From Rutidosis leptorrhynchoides (taxonomy: Eukaryota; Streptophyta; Magnoliopsida; Asterales; Asteraceae): a stretch of DNA of 64,000 nucleotides. The stretch covers positions 107,953,001 to 108,017,000 of the forward strand of contig NC_092334.1 in assembly GCF_046630445.1 (NCBI RefSeq), written 5' to 3'. Made by a program: the position numbers and the translations under genes. The notes beneath the pieces were generated by a model. The model made no database searches. It was not told where the DNA came from and saw only the letters and a list, made by a program, of their open reading frames with translations. Positions 35,779 through 47,856 of this stretch are shown here, in pieces (within the stretch, counting starts at the first letter, position 1; the number at the start of each line of letters is the position of its first letter).

Positions 35779-37734
35779 ATGGATTGCAACCGAGAGGAAG
35801 CGATACGGGCCAAGCAACTTGCCGAGAAGAAAATGGAGATCAAGGACTTTTACGGGGCTCTAAAGATTGCCATTAAGGCCCAACAGCTTTATTCTGAACT
35901 AGAAAACATCTCTCAAATGATAGCTGTATGCGAAGTACACTGTTCTGCTGAGAAGAAATCGTACGGTACTGATAAAGACTGGTATGGAATTCTTAAACTC
36001 GAACCTTCTGCTGATGAATTGTCAATCAAAAAACAATACCGAAAGTTAGCACTTGTACTGCATCCCGATAAGAACAAGTTTTCTGGTTCTACTGATGCTT
36101 TTAAGCTAATCGGTGAAGCTCAACGAGTGCTTTTGGACCGTGAAAAACGAGCAATCCATGATAGCAAACGTAGAGCTTTTGGAAATGTTTCAGCTCCAAA
36201 GTGGGCCCCGAATCAACCAAGCAGACCGTCTAATATCCATCAGCCTGTTAACTTTAATGGGGTACGTCCTGGTCCTGGTAATTTTAGCTATACTCATCGG
36301 CCTGTCCCTCATCAGCGGGCTCCACATCAGTGGGAAACAACTGGGGTTGGTTCAAATCAGTTGACTTTCTGGACCGTTTGTGCTTTTTGTTCGGTTCGGT
36401 ACCAATTTTATAGAGATGTTCTTAACAAAGTTATTAATTGTCAAAGTTGCAAGAAATCGTTTACTGCTTTTGAATTGAATGCCCAAGGTGGTACTACTGC
36501 TGCTGCACCGAGTACAACCCAAACTCAAACTTCCTATTCCCAACAAAATAAGGTTCCTCCTAATCATCGTTACACAGCAAAACCAGTATTTGAAAAAAAA
36601 GAACCTCCCAAGGCACGTAAAAATCTGAACAATAAAAGGAAAAAGCGAATAGAAGAATCGAGTGAAAGTTCTGACAGTAGTGAAAGCTCTGAATCAGAGG
36701 AAGAAGATGTTGAAAAACATATCAAAGGTAACAAGAATGGTGTGTCGAAAAATGGTGATATGGATCCAAATAATCCGGATTCTCCATATTTCGGTGAGCA
36801 GCCTCGAAGATCTTCACGTGCAAAAAGAAACGTTTCATACAAAGAAAAGCACGTTGATATTGATAATGACGATTCTACTCCTTCAAAACAAGCTAAGAGG
36901 GAAGAAGATGAAATGGAAGAATCTGATAGTGAAAAACCTCAGCAGAATGATAAAGGACCTCGTGAGTCAAAATTAAACGATAACGTCGAAGAAACTGCAA
37001 ATGATGATGACTCAGAAGAAGAAATTGAACCCGAAGTTTTTGAGTGTCCTGATCCAGAGTTTAGTGACTTTGAGAAAGACAGAAAAGAAACAAGTTTTGC
37101 TGTAGGTCAGATATGGGCTTGTTACGATACTGAAGATGCTATGCCCAGATTCTATGCTTACATTAAAAAAGTTGCATCTTCGGGATTTAAACTGCAAATA
37201 CAGTGGTTGAAACCTGATCCGGTTAGCCCAGATGAAAAGAAATGGGTGCAGGAGGGTTTACCCGTTTCATGCGGTGGGTATAAACGTGAGAAGAACGATA
37301 AGGCTGAAGATCTTTTATCGTTCTCACACTTGGTCACCTGGGAAACGGGTCAAAAAGCAGGCACCTTTAACATAACTCCAAAAAATGGCCAGACATGGGC
37401 ACTTTTTCGTGACTGGTCTATAATGTGGGACTCTTCAACCGAAAATGACGAAGAAAGAAAGTATGAATATGAATTTGTGGAAATATTATCAGATTATGAT
37501 GAGAATGCGGGTGTACGTGTTGCCTATTTGGAGAAAGTGAAGGGTTTTGTGTGTCTTTTTAATCGAAAAGTGGGCGGAGAGATTATAATCCCCGCGAGTG
37601 ATAAGTACAAATTTGCTCACATGGTTCCGTCTTGTCGAATGGGTGGAACAGAACGTGAAGGTGTTCCGAAAGGATCTTACGAACTTGATCCCGCTGGTCT
37701 CCCTTCATCGACATTTGAAAAGGTTAACTTGTAA
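35779..37734 (+). CDS. DnaJ (J-domain) protein with C-terminal DUF3444
   Basis: 651 codons in one exon. N-terminal helices (residues 1-60) precede a J domain at ~67-131 with the Hsp70-activating HPD at 95-97. A zinc-ribbon-like pair CAFC/CQSC (201-204, 221-224) follows. A charged low-complexity middle contains KRKKR and Ser/Glu runs (SSESSDSSESSESEEED), likely nuclear. A DUF3444 domain spans ~430-630 (FAVGQIWACYDTEDAMPRFYA; GTFNITPKNGQTWALFRDW). This is the plant J-protein/DUF3444 family (class C). Known: J domains stimulate Hsp70 ATPase; DUF3444's role is unknown. The ATG at 35779 follows a leader-intron acceptor at 35770, and the protein is full length for the family. A decayed copy of its 3' end lies at 41124-41610. 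Confidence 0.9.
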   Translation: MDCNREEAIRAKQLAEKKMEIKDFYGALKIAIKAQQLYSELENISQMIAVCEVHCSAEKKSYGTDKDWYGILKLEPSADELSIKKQYRKLALVLHPDKNKFSGSTDAFKLIGEAQRVLLDREKRAIHDSKRRAFGNVSAPKWAPNQPSRPSNIHQPVNFNGVRPGPGNFSYTHRPVPHQRAPHQWETTGVGSNQLTFWTVCAFCSVRYQFYRDVLNKVINCQSCKKSFTAFELNAQGGTTAAAPSTTQTQTSYSQQNKVPPNHRYTAKPVFEKKEPPKARKNLNNKRKKRIEESSESSDSSESSESEEEDVEKHIKGNKNGVSKNGDMDPNNPDSPYFGEQPRRSSRAKRNVSYKEKHVDIDNDDSTPSKQAKREEDEMEESDSEKPQQNDKGPRESKLNDNVEETANDDDSEEEIEPEVFECPDPEFSDFEKDRKETSFAVGQIWACYDTEDAMPRFYAYIKKVASSGFKLQIQWLKPDPVSPDEKKWVQEGLPVSCGGYKREKNDKAEDLLSFSHLVTWETGQKAGTFNITPKNGQTWALFRDWSIMWDSSTENDEERKYEYEFVEILSDYDENAGVRVAYLEKVKGFVCLFNRKVGGEIIIPASDKYKFAHMVPSCRMGGTEREGVPKGSYELDPAGLPSSTFEKVNL

Positions 37735-38039
37735 TGTTCAATTTGGAATTAAGACTGTTATTATGTGTTTAGACGTTATATTGTTGGCAAGTAGATTGCC
37801 AAATCCTTTGGTTAACCATGTGGATGTTCATTCAAGGTAATGCGGACCCTTGGTAGACTTGTGCTTAAAATGCTTTGAAATTATATGTTATATGTTATAT
37901 GCATTAATTGAAAGGCCATTCTGATTTTTAATGAACCAAGTCTTTAATATGTGTTCAATTAATAATGTTTTTGTGAGCTAGAAATTGCAACACTATGTGC
38001 TCTTTTTTGTATCTTCAAGTTGAATGAAGTGTGACTGAT

Positions 38040-38935
38040 TTACAACTTTGGCACGTTTTGGTTATGTTTGTGTTTGTGGTAACATGGAATGTTTCAAAAA
38101 TTTTGTTTCGGCTCAGTCCATCGAATTTATTTTGACTCAACCGTTCAAGGATTTAGCCAATTGTTTCTTTTGTTTCGCGTGGGTCGAACTCAAGGGAGTT
38201 CCGACTTACTGTGTTTCGACCGAGAATGTTAACATTGTTGCTGGGCTTTTTGGAGAGATGGTGGCTGAAGCAACTTCTTCCTTTGGCAATATTGGATCTC
38301 TTTTGGCGTTTATTAAAACGTCAAGTGCGACACAAATACACGATTTGGTTGAGGTTGATATCGATGGTCCCGCGTTCTCCACCTCGCTAATTTGGGTCTC
38401 GGAGGTGAGCGATATCTCATCCATTGAACGTGTGGTTATGGACGTTTTTCCTCCGGAGGATATTGTCATTGCAAATCGGTTGATTTTGGTGATGCTGGGG
38501 TTTTGATTAAGAGGAAGAACAAAAACAAATCGTCAATCGTGGGTGTTAAATACACTCTACGAGATGAAGATGACGAAGTTAAACCATGCCTCCCTGATAT
38601 GGTTGCAAATGACAGTGGGGTGTTCGGAGTTAGTGATGTATCATCAACTGTTATTCATAATGGTGTTAATGTGTTATTGGTAATATTGCAAATGCAAGCA
38701 CTCATAATTCGTTTTGTAATAAACTGTCAATGGTTAATGGGTGTGTGCCGGACTCTAATGCTCCGTCTAATTGTAAGGTTGGTGCGGGTCTTCTTGAGGT
38801 GCCCGTGTCTGTGGTTGGAGCTTCGTCGGGTTTTGTTGGACGTTTGGTCGGGTCCAAACCTAAGAAGAAAGGTTTCACTAATAAAATGAAGGCTACGGTT
38901 GATGGTGATTTTTCTCTTTAAGGATGAAGAGGAAA
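38040..38935 (+). pseudogene. LINE ORF1 remnant
   Basis: Frames at 38048-38506, 38503-38889 and 38730-38921 together resemble plant L1-type ORF1 (DUF4283-like region): CFAWVELKGVPTYCVSTENV, then GLFGEMVAEA. Frameshifts separate the pieces. It follows the DnaJ 3' UTR directly, and no ORF2 follows on this strand. Confidence 0.55.
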
Positions 38936-39539
38936 ACGTTTGAAGAGGGTAATGGTGAAGAAGGTTTTTGTGACGGTTTAGTGAGATGTGGGTTTTTGCC
39001 CCCTTCGTTGGGTATACACATCGTCAATGGTTCTTCTATTGTGATCTCCTATTCCTTTAACAGTTGATCGGGGAAGCCGCTTCGCCGTGATACTGCGGAT
39101 GGTAAGATGACAACAGTGCACATTGTTACTCCGTGCAAACATTCCAAAGCCGTTTGAAGTTTCGGGTATTTAAATTAGTTCCCGAGTTTGTTTTGCTCGT
39201 TTGTGTTATTTTTTTTTTTTTTTTGGTTGTGTTTGGTAGTTTGGATGTTTATTGTGCTCTCGTTAGTGCTTGATTAGTTTGTTTGTTGTTTTGTTCGGCT
39301 CGATAATAGATAATCGATAACTAACCAGAATGGCTTCTTTGAGTAAAGGGTGCCTACATGGGGAATTTTTGTAAAGAATAAATAATGATCACATGAGGCA
39401 CAAAGGACTATAGGGTAGGCCCTGTAGCTTCTCAAAAAACCAAGACAAAGTAAAAAGATACTATGACCCCATGAGCATAAAAGCTCACGTTACATTAAAC
39501 AAACAACCATATTATATCTTCCAATCAGATTTCAGTCAT

Positions 39540-40850
39540 AACACTCGCGGAGAAGCCTTGTAACGGATGCTCATAAGCTTCAATCACACTATCGAGTAAA
39601 TAATACTCCGTATCATAGAGCTGTTTTCCTGATCGCCTACCCCTCTTACAAAACCGCTTATTCCCTTTTTGCCAAATAAAAAGTAAATTATAGCCCCAAA
39701 CAATAATTTTGTGACTATAATACGAGCAGGGTTAACAAAGCTGTAAAATCCTCCCATCCATTGCAAATAATGGGAAAGTTGACGTGCTTAGAAACAAGGG
39801 ACCATACATGTGCCGAGTAGCTACAAACAAAAAAGAAGTTCTTATGAGAATTATACCAGCATTATTCTTCCACTTAACAACATTGATTTCGTCTGAAAAA
39901 ACAGGAACATTTATCATAGAAGTCCACCCATTTGGATGGCCAAATCCATGAGTTATCTTGGACAATCTCTCAAACCATACTATCGGCGGGTGAGATGCTA
40001 GCTTGATATATCATTCGAAAAATGAAATAATCTGAGACACTGGACCTTGGTCACACCATAAGTCAAACCAAGCAGATATAGTCATACCATTATGAATGAA
40101 AAAGAAACGTCCGCATACAATAACTCTGATCCCCGAAGAGCGTTCGCAAGAATAACTAGCATTAACCGGAACCTGGACATCCCAGAAAATACGCCCAAAC
40201 AAACGATAAGCATGTATCCAACGTACCCACAGAGATTCTTTATGAGATATAATCCTCCATATAAGCTTAGAGATAAGCGCGATATTCCAAGTTCTAAACT
40301 TTTTATACCGAGCTCACCCTCATCCTTCGGCAAACAAACTCTCCCATTTAACCTTCGCCTTTCCTCTTTCAAAGGAGCCCTAGCACCATAAAAACCACAC
40401 ATCAAACCTTCAATCTCATTAATAATGGCAATCGAAAGTACCAATACTGATTGAATATAGATCCGCATGGAAGAAATGACCGAAGAAATAAGTTGCAAAC
40501 GTGCTGCAAACCATAAAAACTTATTCTTCCATTTCTCAATCTTGCTTCTAATGCGATCAACTAAAATTTTGCAATCATTATAGATTTATAGTATAGACTC
40601 GAGGAACTAAGTGGCACCCCGAGATATTTAACCGGTAACGAACCCTCCTCAAAAGGCATTAGCGCAAGAATATTGTTCTTCAAGTAGCTCTGAACATTTG
40701 AAAAAAAAGTCGTGCTTTATGGGAGACTCGGGACTAGACCCGAACACCTTGTAAACTCATCCAAAGCTGCACTGATAAGTGTAATCGAATCAATATGTGC
40801 TTGAGAAAAAAATAAATAGATCATTCGCAAAACAAATGTTAATTATTTGA
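39540..40850 (-). pseudogene. LINE ORF2 C-terminal remnant (minus strand)
   Basis: Minus-strand frames contain GRVCLPKDEGELGIKSLEL (near 40350), GRIFWDVQVPVNASYS (near 40180), ISAWFDLWCDQGPVSQIIS (near 40050) and VNPARIIVTKLLFGAIIYFL (near 39730). These are hallmarks of the region after reverse transcriptase (zf-RVT) in plant L1 LINEs. Several frameshifts and stops occur. Its orientation is opposite to the ORF1 remnant next door, so two separate LINE pieces are present. Confidence 0.65.
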
Positions 40851-41123
40851 TGCTCTTCACACTTTGGATGAAACTGAAAACTCCATGATTCATTTGCATT
40901 ACGCGCTAGTAATAGCTAAAGAACTTCCATCACAAGCGTGATGAGGTAAGCATACATTGGTAATGATACACATGCTCGCTCATCCTTTACATGCGCATCA
41001 CACGTGGCCATCACATGTTTTCCCTCGTGCCTAACTACTTAATTTCTCCTCAAAAAACAATACAAGTGTGCTACTTGTGCATATCAGGAAACTAGCGCTG
41101 CATAATCTATTTGCGCGATCCGT

Positions 41124-41610
41124 GTTTCATATTTGGAGAAAGTGAAGGGTTTTATAAGTATTTTTAGACGAATAGACGGGGACAGATTATAATCCCGGTG
41201 AGTCACAAGTACAGATTTGCTCACATGGTTCCGTCTTGTAGATTGAGTGGAACAGAATGTGAAGGTGTTCCAAAGGATCTTACGAACTTGATCCCGCTGG
41301 TCTGCCTTCATCGACATTTAGAAAGGTTAACTTGTATATTCGAATTAGAATTAAGATCTTTTTAATGTATAGATGTTATGTTGTTGGTAATTAGATTTTC
41401 CAAATCCTTTAGTTAACCCTGTGGATGTTTATACAAAGTAATGATGACCCTTTGGTAGACTTGTGTTTAAAATGCTTTGAAAGTTTATGTTTTATGCATT
41501 ATTAAAGGGTCATACTGATTTAATGAACCAAGTTTGTGATGTGTTTAATTATATGCTTCTCTGAGCTAGAAAATTGCAAAATACTTTCTGCTCTTTCTTG
41601 TATCTTTAGA
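41124..41610 (+). pseudogene. Duplicated 3' end of the DnaJ/DUF3444 gene
   Basis: The stretch from TATTTGGAGAAAGTGAAGGG through CACATGGTTCCGTCTTGT to AGGTTAACTTGTA and the 3' UTR (CTTTGAAA, TCTTGTATCTTT) parallels 37522-38020. Small deletions (for example, one base lost near 41273) break the frame. The copies are clearly diverged. Since only the end is kept and LINE pieces lie between, a tandem duplication followed by deletion fits best. Confidence 0.85.
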
Positions 41611-41689
41611 TGTTAGAAAAGTGACAACCCATTCTATGTGAACAACATATATGTTGCTCTCTGGTTATGTACTTAAAATAAATAATCAA

Positions 41690-41972
41690 TCTTTTAGTTT
41701 TTCAAACTAGTTCGGTTCTATTTGTACCGAGTCCCAAATTGTAGAAGAAAGTCGGACCGAGGACCAGACCATATAATATCAGATCGGTACGGTATGGTTC
41801 AGTTATTTTTGGTGTTTTTTCGTGTTTGGTTTGGTTTGGTTCGGACCAAAGACCGAAAATCCGTAAAACTGTGGATCAAGGACTTGACCGAAAAAGTTTG
41901 ATTTGATTTGAGATCGGGTACAGTACACTACGGTCTTCGTGTTTTTTCGTTTTCCGGGATGCACACCCCTGG
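41690..41972. mobile_element. hAT-like MITE remnant with CGGACC/GGTTTGG repeats
   Basis: The right end GATGCACACCCCTG is a common plant hAT terminus (CAGGGGTGTGCA in reverse). The left terminus is not visible. The body is rich in GGTTTGGTTTGG and CGGACC. Confidence 0.4.
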
Positions 41973-42779
41973 TTTTCTTCACACTTAGATCCATTTAAAA
42001 TAAACTTCTAGTCAATGAGTAGAATGGTCAAAAGTGGAGCCAAATTTTAACCAAATTTGTTTGGCGCCTTTCAATTTACAACTTCTTCAAGTGGCCAATG
42101 ATGTTAACTTAAATGGAATGTGACCGATTAACAACTCGTTGATTTCAACATGAGTAGTCTAATTGGTTTTTACCTCTTAATCCATGTTGACTTATATTAA
42201 TTGGTGTCTTTGAACTCAATAATTAAGTGGGTCCCATTTGTTGGAACGAGGACTTTGGTACTGTAACTATTTTTTGTTGCTTAGTCAGTTTCCTTTGAAT
42301 CGTCAAATTTTCATCAGCTGTGAAGAAAATGAGCATACAACATAAAAGGCTACAAATCTATCAAAATCTGAATATCAACTGACTCATGACTATGATCAAA
42401 GCTGCATCATGGTTTTATTTTTCTCGCAAAATTTTGACAATAATATTTATGGTAAATATTTTTTATTCCCACTGATCAAGCAAATATTCACTAAAGGGTG
42501 AATATCGACTTGAATGCAATAGTGAGGTTTTTAGGGTCATCAACTTTAACTCTTCAGTCCGGTTACCGTGAGTAACCCTAGTCGAGATGAAGATCTCAAG
42601 AAGGTGCTTAAAGGTTAGTCGTTGTAAATCGGACGGGACCGGTCGACAACAATGGGGAAAATGCGTACAAAACTCGGAGGCAAAAACTCATATCCTAGAG
42701 AAGGCTTCTTATGTAGTAGGTCACCTTTTTACAAGGTTTACCCTTTATAAGAGGGAAAGGTTTTGACAGAGACTTATAG

Positions 42780-42970
42780 GTCACTCACACATCAAATTCG
42801 CCAAATTAACTTTAATCAAAACAAAAACAACCCAGAGTGAAACAACAACAACAAAAACAACAAAACCCAATTCCACATAAGTGGGGTATATGGAGAGGTA
42901 AGATGTAGACAATCATTCCCTATCCTAGATTAATTTGTAAGTGCGAAAGAAGGAACGCGTACAAGGATTC
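42780..42970. mobile_element. Possible RTE-type LINE 3' tail
   Basis: (CAA)n-rich sequence followed by CCCAATTCCACATAAGTGGG and GGAGAGGTAAGATGTAGAC resembles a repeat I remember from RTE-type LINE tails in dicots. There is no coding sequence. This is recognition from memory only. Confidence 0.3.
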
Positions 42971-43398
42971 CTTCAAGATCCCCATATTAGCAACACATGT
43001 GAAGTCATTTCTCAAGCCAGAGTGAAATACACAAGAGTAGAGAAAGTCGTCTATCTCAATATTATATGGATAGAGAGATTGTTTCTGAATGGACCTCCGG
43101 CCAATAAGTAGGTTAGGAAAAAGGGTGAGACGCCATGAAAATAGTAAAATCAAATTTCCATTGGTTTTAAACCTGTCGTTTAATTCAGGCTCTAATAATC
43201 AAATCTATCTATCTATTGTATATATAATTACAAAGGTTAAAATAGATCATTTTTAGATAGCAAAATTAATCTTAGCCATCCATTAAATTAATCATCAATG
43301 ATCTAGACCCTTAATTTTCTCCTAATATTGCTTATGACCTCATAATTCTAGCCTTGAATTGTTTGATTACTAAAACACCCTTCTAATAATTATTTTTA

Positions 43399-43480
43399 GG
43401 GATTTTATCATATATCTCCTTCTTAAATTCTATAATTACATATTTATCCATTTAAATTGAATAATATCACAAATACCCAT

Positions 43481-43522
<42 letters not shown>

Positions 43523-44045
43523 CACAAATACCCATGTTAAACAATTAAATGAATCATATATACCCACTTAAAATATATAATACGCACATATACCCATTTT
43601 AATCAATTCATCATGTATATCCACTAAAAGCATATATTTTCACATACATCCATTTTTCAATCAATTAAATGAACACGATAAGTGAAGCATGATAGTGGAC
43701 AATTTATTTAATGAATCAAAATCACACTCAAAGGTCGTTCGAAAACAAACAAGAAACAAACGAATGATTTCCTTTTATAATTTCGAAATAAAAAACAAAA
43801 GGGTATAATGGAAACAATTTTCGTTTGATTAAAGTGTGTTTATGTGAATTGATTAAAATGTGTGTATATGATAATTGTCGTGTATTAGGATAAATTGATT
43901 AAAATGTGTGTATGTGACATTATTTACTTTAAGTTATATATATGATGAATTTAATTGTTTAACATGAATATATGTGATATTATCTAATTTAGATGAATAA
44001 ATATGTGATTTTACTATTTAAGAAGGGGATATATGATAAAATCCT
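43399..44045. mobile_element. MITE of Mutator (MULE) type, long TIRs, 9-bp TSD
   Basis: Imperfect ~80-bp TIRs (left GGGATTTTATCATATATCTC; right in reverse AGGATTTTATCATATATCCC) are flanked by identical TTATTTTTA at 43390-43398 and 44046-44054. A 39-bp T-run interrupts a duplicated CACAAATACCCATGTT. The TIRs resemble those of the 5419-6236 element. No transposase is present. Confidence 0.85.
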
Positions 44046-44054
44046 TTATTTTTA

Positions 44055-44329
44055 ATAGGGAGTCAAAAATACGGAGTCCATATTATAGACAAATTAAAAC
44101 ATACGGAGTAGAATTAGGTTTAATAAACCCTAATAACGAATGGTTGCTGAGGAACCACCAAATCGGATAGTTGAGGAACCAATTTTAATCAAATTACAAA
44201 TGGATGATGTATTTGATTTGATTGATGCGTGCTAGAGGTAAAACCTGATGGGTGAATTCGTTGGATATAGGGTTTCCTGCGTTAAAGTCTTCGTCTGCAA
44301 TTTCATCTCGCCTATCAATTAAGGTATGA
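44055..44329 (+). other. Possible first exon region of the O-fucosyltransferase pseudogene
   Basis: TATAGGGTTTCCTGCG...TCGTCTGC...CAATTAAG|GTATGAAAC looks like a plant leader exon with a donor. Without the 11-kb LTR element inserted at 44334, this would lie about 650 bp upstream of the O-fucosyltransferase-like exons at 55960. Inference only. Confidence 0.3.
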
Positions 44330-45289
44330 AACATTGTAGAGACCCGTCATAATCCATCCGGACGAAGTCCATATCGATTATAAACGATTCACAACAGTTG
44401 ATTACATTGCGAGGTACTTGACCTCTAAATGATACATTTTACAAACATTGCATTCGTTTTTGAAAAGACAGTCTTTCATTACATCGAAAGTTGACGGCAG
44501 GCATACCATTTCATAATATATCTAACTATAATTGATTTAATAATAATCTTGATGAACGCAACGACTCGAATGTAACGTCTTTTGAAATATGTCATAAATG
44601 ACTCCAAGTAACATCTCTAAGATGAGCAAATGCACAGCGAAAGATTTCTTTAATACCTGAGAATAAACATGCTTTAAAGTGTCAACCAAAAGGTTGGTGA
44701 GTTCATTAGTTTAACATAAATAATCATTTCATAATTTTTAATAGACCACAAGATTTCATATTTCCATTTCTCATAAACATACGTTCCATGCATAGAGACA
44801 AAAATATCATTCATATGGATTGAACACCTGGTAACCGACATTCACAATATGCATATAAAAATATCCCCATCATTCCGGGATCCTCCTTCGGACATGATAT
44901 AAATTTCGAAGTACTAAAGTATCCGGTATTTTCGATGGGGCTTGTTGGGCCCGATAGATCTATCTTTAGGATTCGCGTCAATTAGGGTGTCTGTTCCCTA
45001 ATTCTTAGATTACCAGACTAAAAAGGGGCATATTCGGTTTAATAATCCAACCATAGAATGCAGTTTTAAGTACTTGTGTCTATTTCGTCAAATATTTATA
45101 AAAGCAGCGCATGTATTCTCAGTCCCAAAAATATATATTGCAAAAGCATTTAAAAAGGGAGCAAATGAAAACTCACCTAATGTATTTTGTAGTAAAAATA
45201 CATATGAGTATATTGAACAATGCAGGGTTGGCCTCGGATTCACGAACCTATATCAATTATTTATTTATCAATATACATAATTGTAATCG

Positions 45290-45400
<111 letters not shown>

Positions 45401-46009
45401 TTATTAATTGTTACCTTATAATTTATGCCTTATTAACTTGTATTCAAAAATATTAAATCTTGTTATGTTATATAGTTTTATATATATAGCCTTTGTTTAT
45501 TAAGATTAGTAATTATAATAATACCAAAATGTTATTTGTATTGGTAAAAATGATAATAATGATAATACTTAATGTTACTAATAAAAATATTAAAGTTAGA
45601 AATTTTGTTAATATTAATATTAATGTTAGTTTTTAATTATAAATCTTATAATGTTGATATTAGTAGTTTTTTTTGATAAAATGAAAAATTTAATAATAAT
45701 GGTAGTGAAAATATTAATTAATAATCCTAATCCTAATAATAATAATAATAATAGTTATTATGATAATAATATTGATAATATGCAAATAATAATATTAATT
45801 TCAAAATAATACTAATAATAGTAATGATGATACTTTTAATATAAATGATAGTAATATTAAGATTAATAATACTTAATATTAACACTTAAGGATAATATCA
45901 ATAATAATACTAGATATATTCTAATGTTAGTATTAATAATAATAATGATAATAATACCAATAATTATATTACTAATAATAGTAACAACAACAATAATAAT
46001 AATCATAAT

Positions 46010-46013
<4 letters not shown>

Positions 46014-46086
<73 letters not shown>
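46014..46086. repeat. (AAT)n microsatellite in LTR
   Basis: Long ATA/AAT trinucleotide array within a generally AAT-rich 500-bp stretch; the partner lies at 53250-53331. Confidence 0.9.
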
Positions 46087-46136
46087 GAATTAGAAAACTA
46101 CCTTAAGTGAAATGGGTTTCCAAAAAAAAAATAACA

Positions 46137-46203
46137 TGGCAGCCCCTGGACTCGAACCCGAGACCTCTCGGTTACACAAACACCCCCAAGACCGTCGAAC
46201 CCT
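46137..46203 (-). other. tRNA-like (SINE head) sequence inside the LTR
   Basis: Read on the minus strand it contains GGTTCGAGTCC, a perfect pol III B box, within a GC-rich 65-bp block ending GGGGCTGCCA, next to an A/T run. It looks like a decayed tRNA-derived SINE or tRNA fragment fixed in the LTR before the two LTRs separated. It is too incomplete for a tRNA gene. Confidence 0.5.
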
Positions 46204-47320
46204 TTCTGTTTTTTTCTGATTTTATCTACCTGCTAAACTTATATAACGTGTACTTCTTTATTTCCCTATTTCTTCTACATCTCCACCATTTAAGTCGACT
46301 GGTAAATCACGATTTGTAACAAGACTATAATCTGTTTGTTTAAGGAATTAATAACGAAACAGACTTTATGAATTTAAGTGATTGAAATTGATCAGAGTAA
46401 AACAATTTTTATAAACACAGAAAATAAAAACCCGTTTTGAACTCGATTGGTGATTTTGAAATCTAGATAGTTTTAGATTGTAGTTACAACATGAAATATA
46501 CCCCAAATCATTCCTAGAAACTTTTTAACTCCTCAATTGAACTCATAACATAAAAACGAATTCGAATTTTGTTAAAATCATACCGTTTAACTTTTGAAAA
46601 CAAAGTTTGACTTTCAAAATTGGAATTCGATAATGAAGATTGAACCTTGAAAGTTTCCAGATAGTTTTAGTAAGAGATTTAGAACGTAACTGCATTTAAA
46701 GATTTTAAATTTTGTTAAGAAATCGAGATGTTAATAAAATGACTCAAGAACGGAGCTTAACGAGACAGTTGACATATTTTTTTGATTTTTAAAACCGTGA
46801 ATTGCAGTAGGACATATACAATGTGTTTGAATACTGATTACCACAACATTAGGAATAGTTTGTGTTTGTTTCCTAGCTAAGATTTAGTCGACACCTGATA
46901 TCCATTCGGGTACAGAAAGAAATAATAAAATAATAAAATCGATTAAGACCTCTAACGATTTTTAGATTCATATCTGTTTAATGGAATCGATTGAAAACAG
47001 ACTCAGGCAAAAATAAAAATTATCAAAAGGTTGATAGTTACATGAAACTGCATCGATCCCCTTTTTCTTTCTGATTTTTTTTATAAATTATAAAATTAGT
47101 TTTATTAATTAATAAATATATGTATTTTAGTATATTTATATATGTAAAATATATAAATATAAACGAATTTGCTTATCGTGTCGGTAACGGTTACAGGTCA
47201 ATGAATTCATATAAACGAATTCAAAAATTTTTAAGACTTCATATTACAGACTTTGCTTATCGTGTCGAAATCATATAAGGTTCAAGTTTAAATTTGGTTG
47301 AAAATTCCCGGGTCGTGACA

Positions 47321-47345
47321 GTACCTACCCGTTAAAGAAATTTCG
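47321..47345 (-). other. PPT region of the minus-strand element
   Basis: Read on the minus strand: TTTCTTTAACGGGTAGGTAC directly before the LTR. It shares AACGGGTAGGTAC with the F-box gypsy element. Confidence 0.7.
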
Positions 47346-47539
47346 TCCCGAAATTTGAGTGAGGTGGTCATGGCTAACAATAAAATTGTTTTCATGACGA
47401 ATATGAGTTGATAAATAGAGTTTTATCATCATTGAGTAATGTGGATAAAACAATTCAATTATTCGAAGAGTACGAGTGAAGCTATCAACTAATAGTGAAA
47501 TGAGAAAGACATGTTTCATCATAACTTTTGACTAGTCAT

Positions 47540-47635
47540 GGTTGAATTTAGAAAAATAAGGTGCGTCTTAGCTTTTGACGTTGTCTTGGTTGAATTTAGA
47601 AAAATAAGGTGCGTCTTAGCTTTTGACGTTGTCTT
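47540..47635. repeat. 48-bp perfect tandem duplication
   Basis: GGTTGAATTTAGAAAAATAA begins each of two adjacent identical 48-bp copies (47540-47587, 47588-47635). The identity suggests a recent event. Confidence 0.9.
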
Positions 47636-47856
47636 GGTTGAATTCCGGAATTCAAGGGATTTAAAAGAAAATCTTGGAAATCTATAAGATTTGATTATTC
47701 GGCGAATAAGGAAATTAAGATCTCTCTAATTAAATACGGTGATCTGCTTCGATTACTCTGTCCGATATTTCCATTATAAATTAAACTCTTCCGTTCCATT
47801 ATTCTCACCATTCCTATACTTTCCTTCATGTTTCATACATCCAAAAGATTCTGAAA

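Noticed and set aside
43205-43390. Possible Helitron 5' end (TCTATCTATCTATTG, with CATCCATTAAATTAATC).
   Set aside because: No hairpin plus CTRR end was found downstream; not enough to call.
45924-46106. Poly-Asn/Ile frames across AAT arrays (also 53158-53352).
   Set aside because: Microsatellite artefact.
46137-46203. True tRNA gene on the minus strand.
   Set aside because: B box is present, but no full cloverleaf, A box or acceptor stem can be formed by eye.
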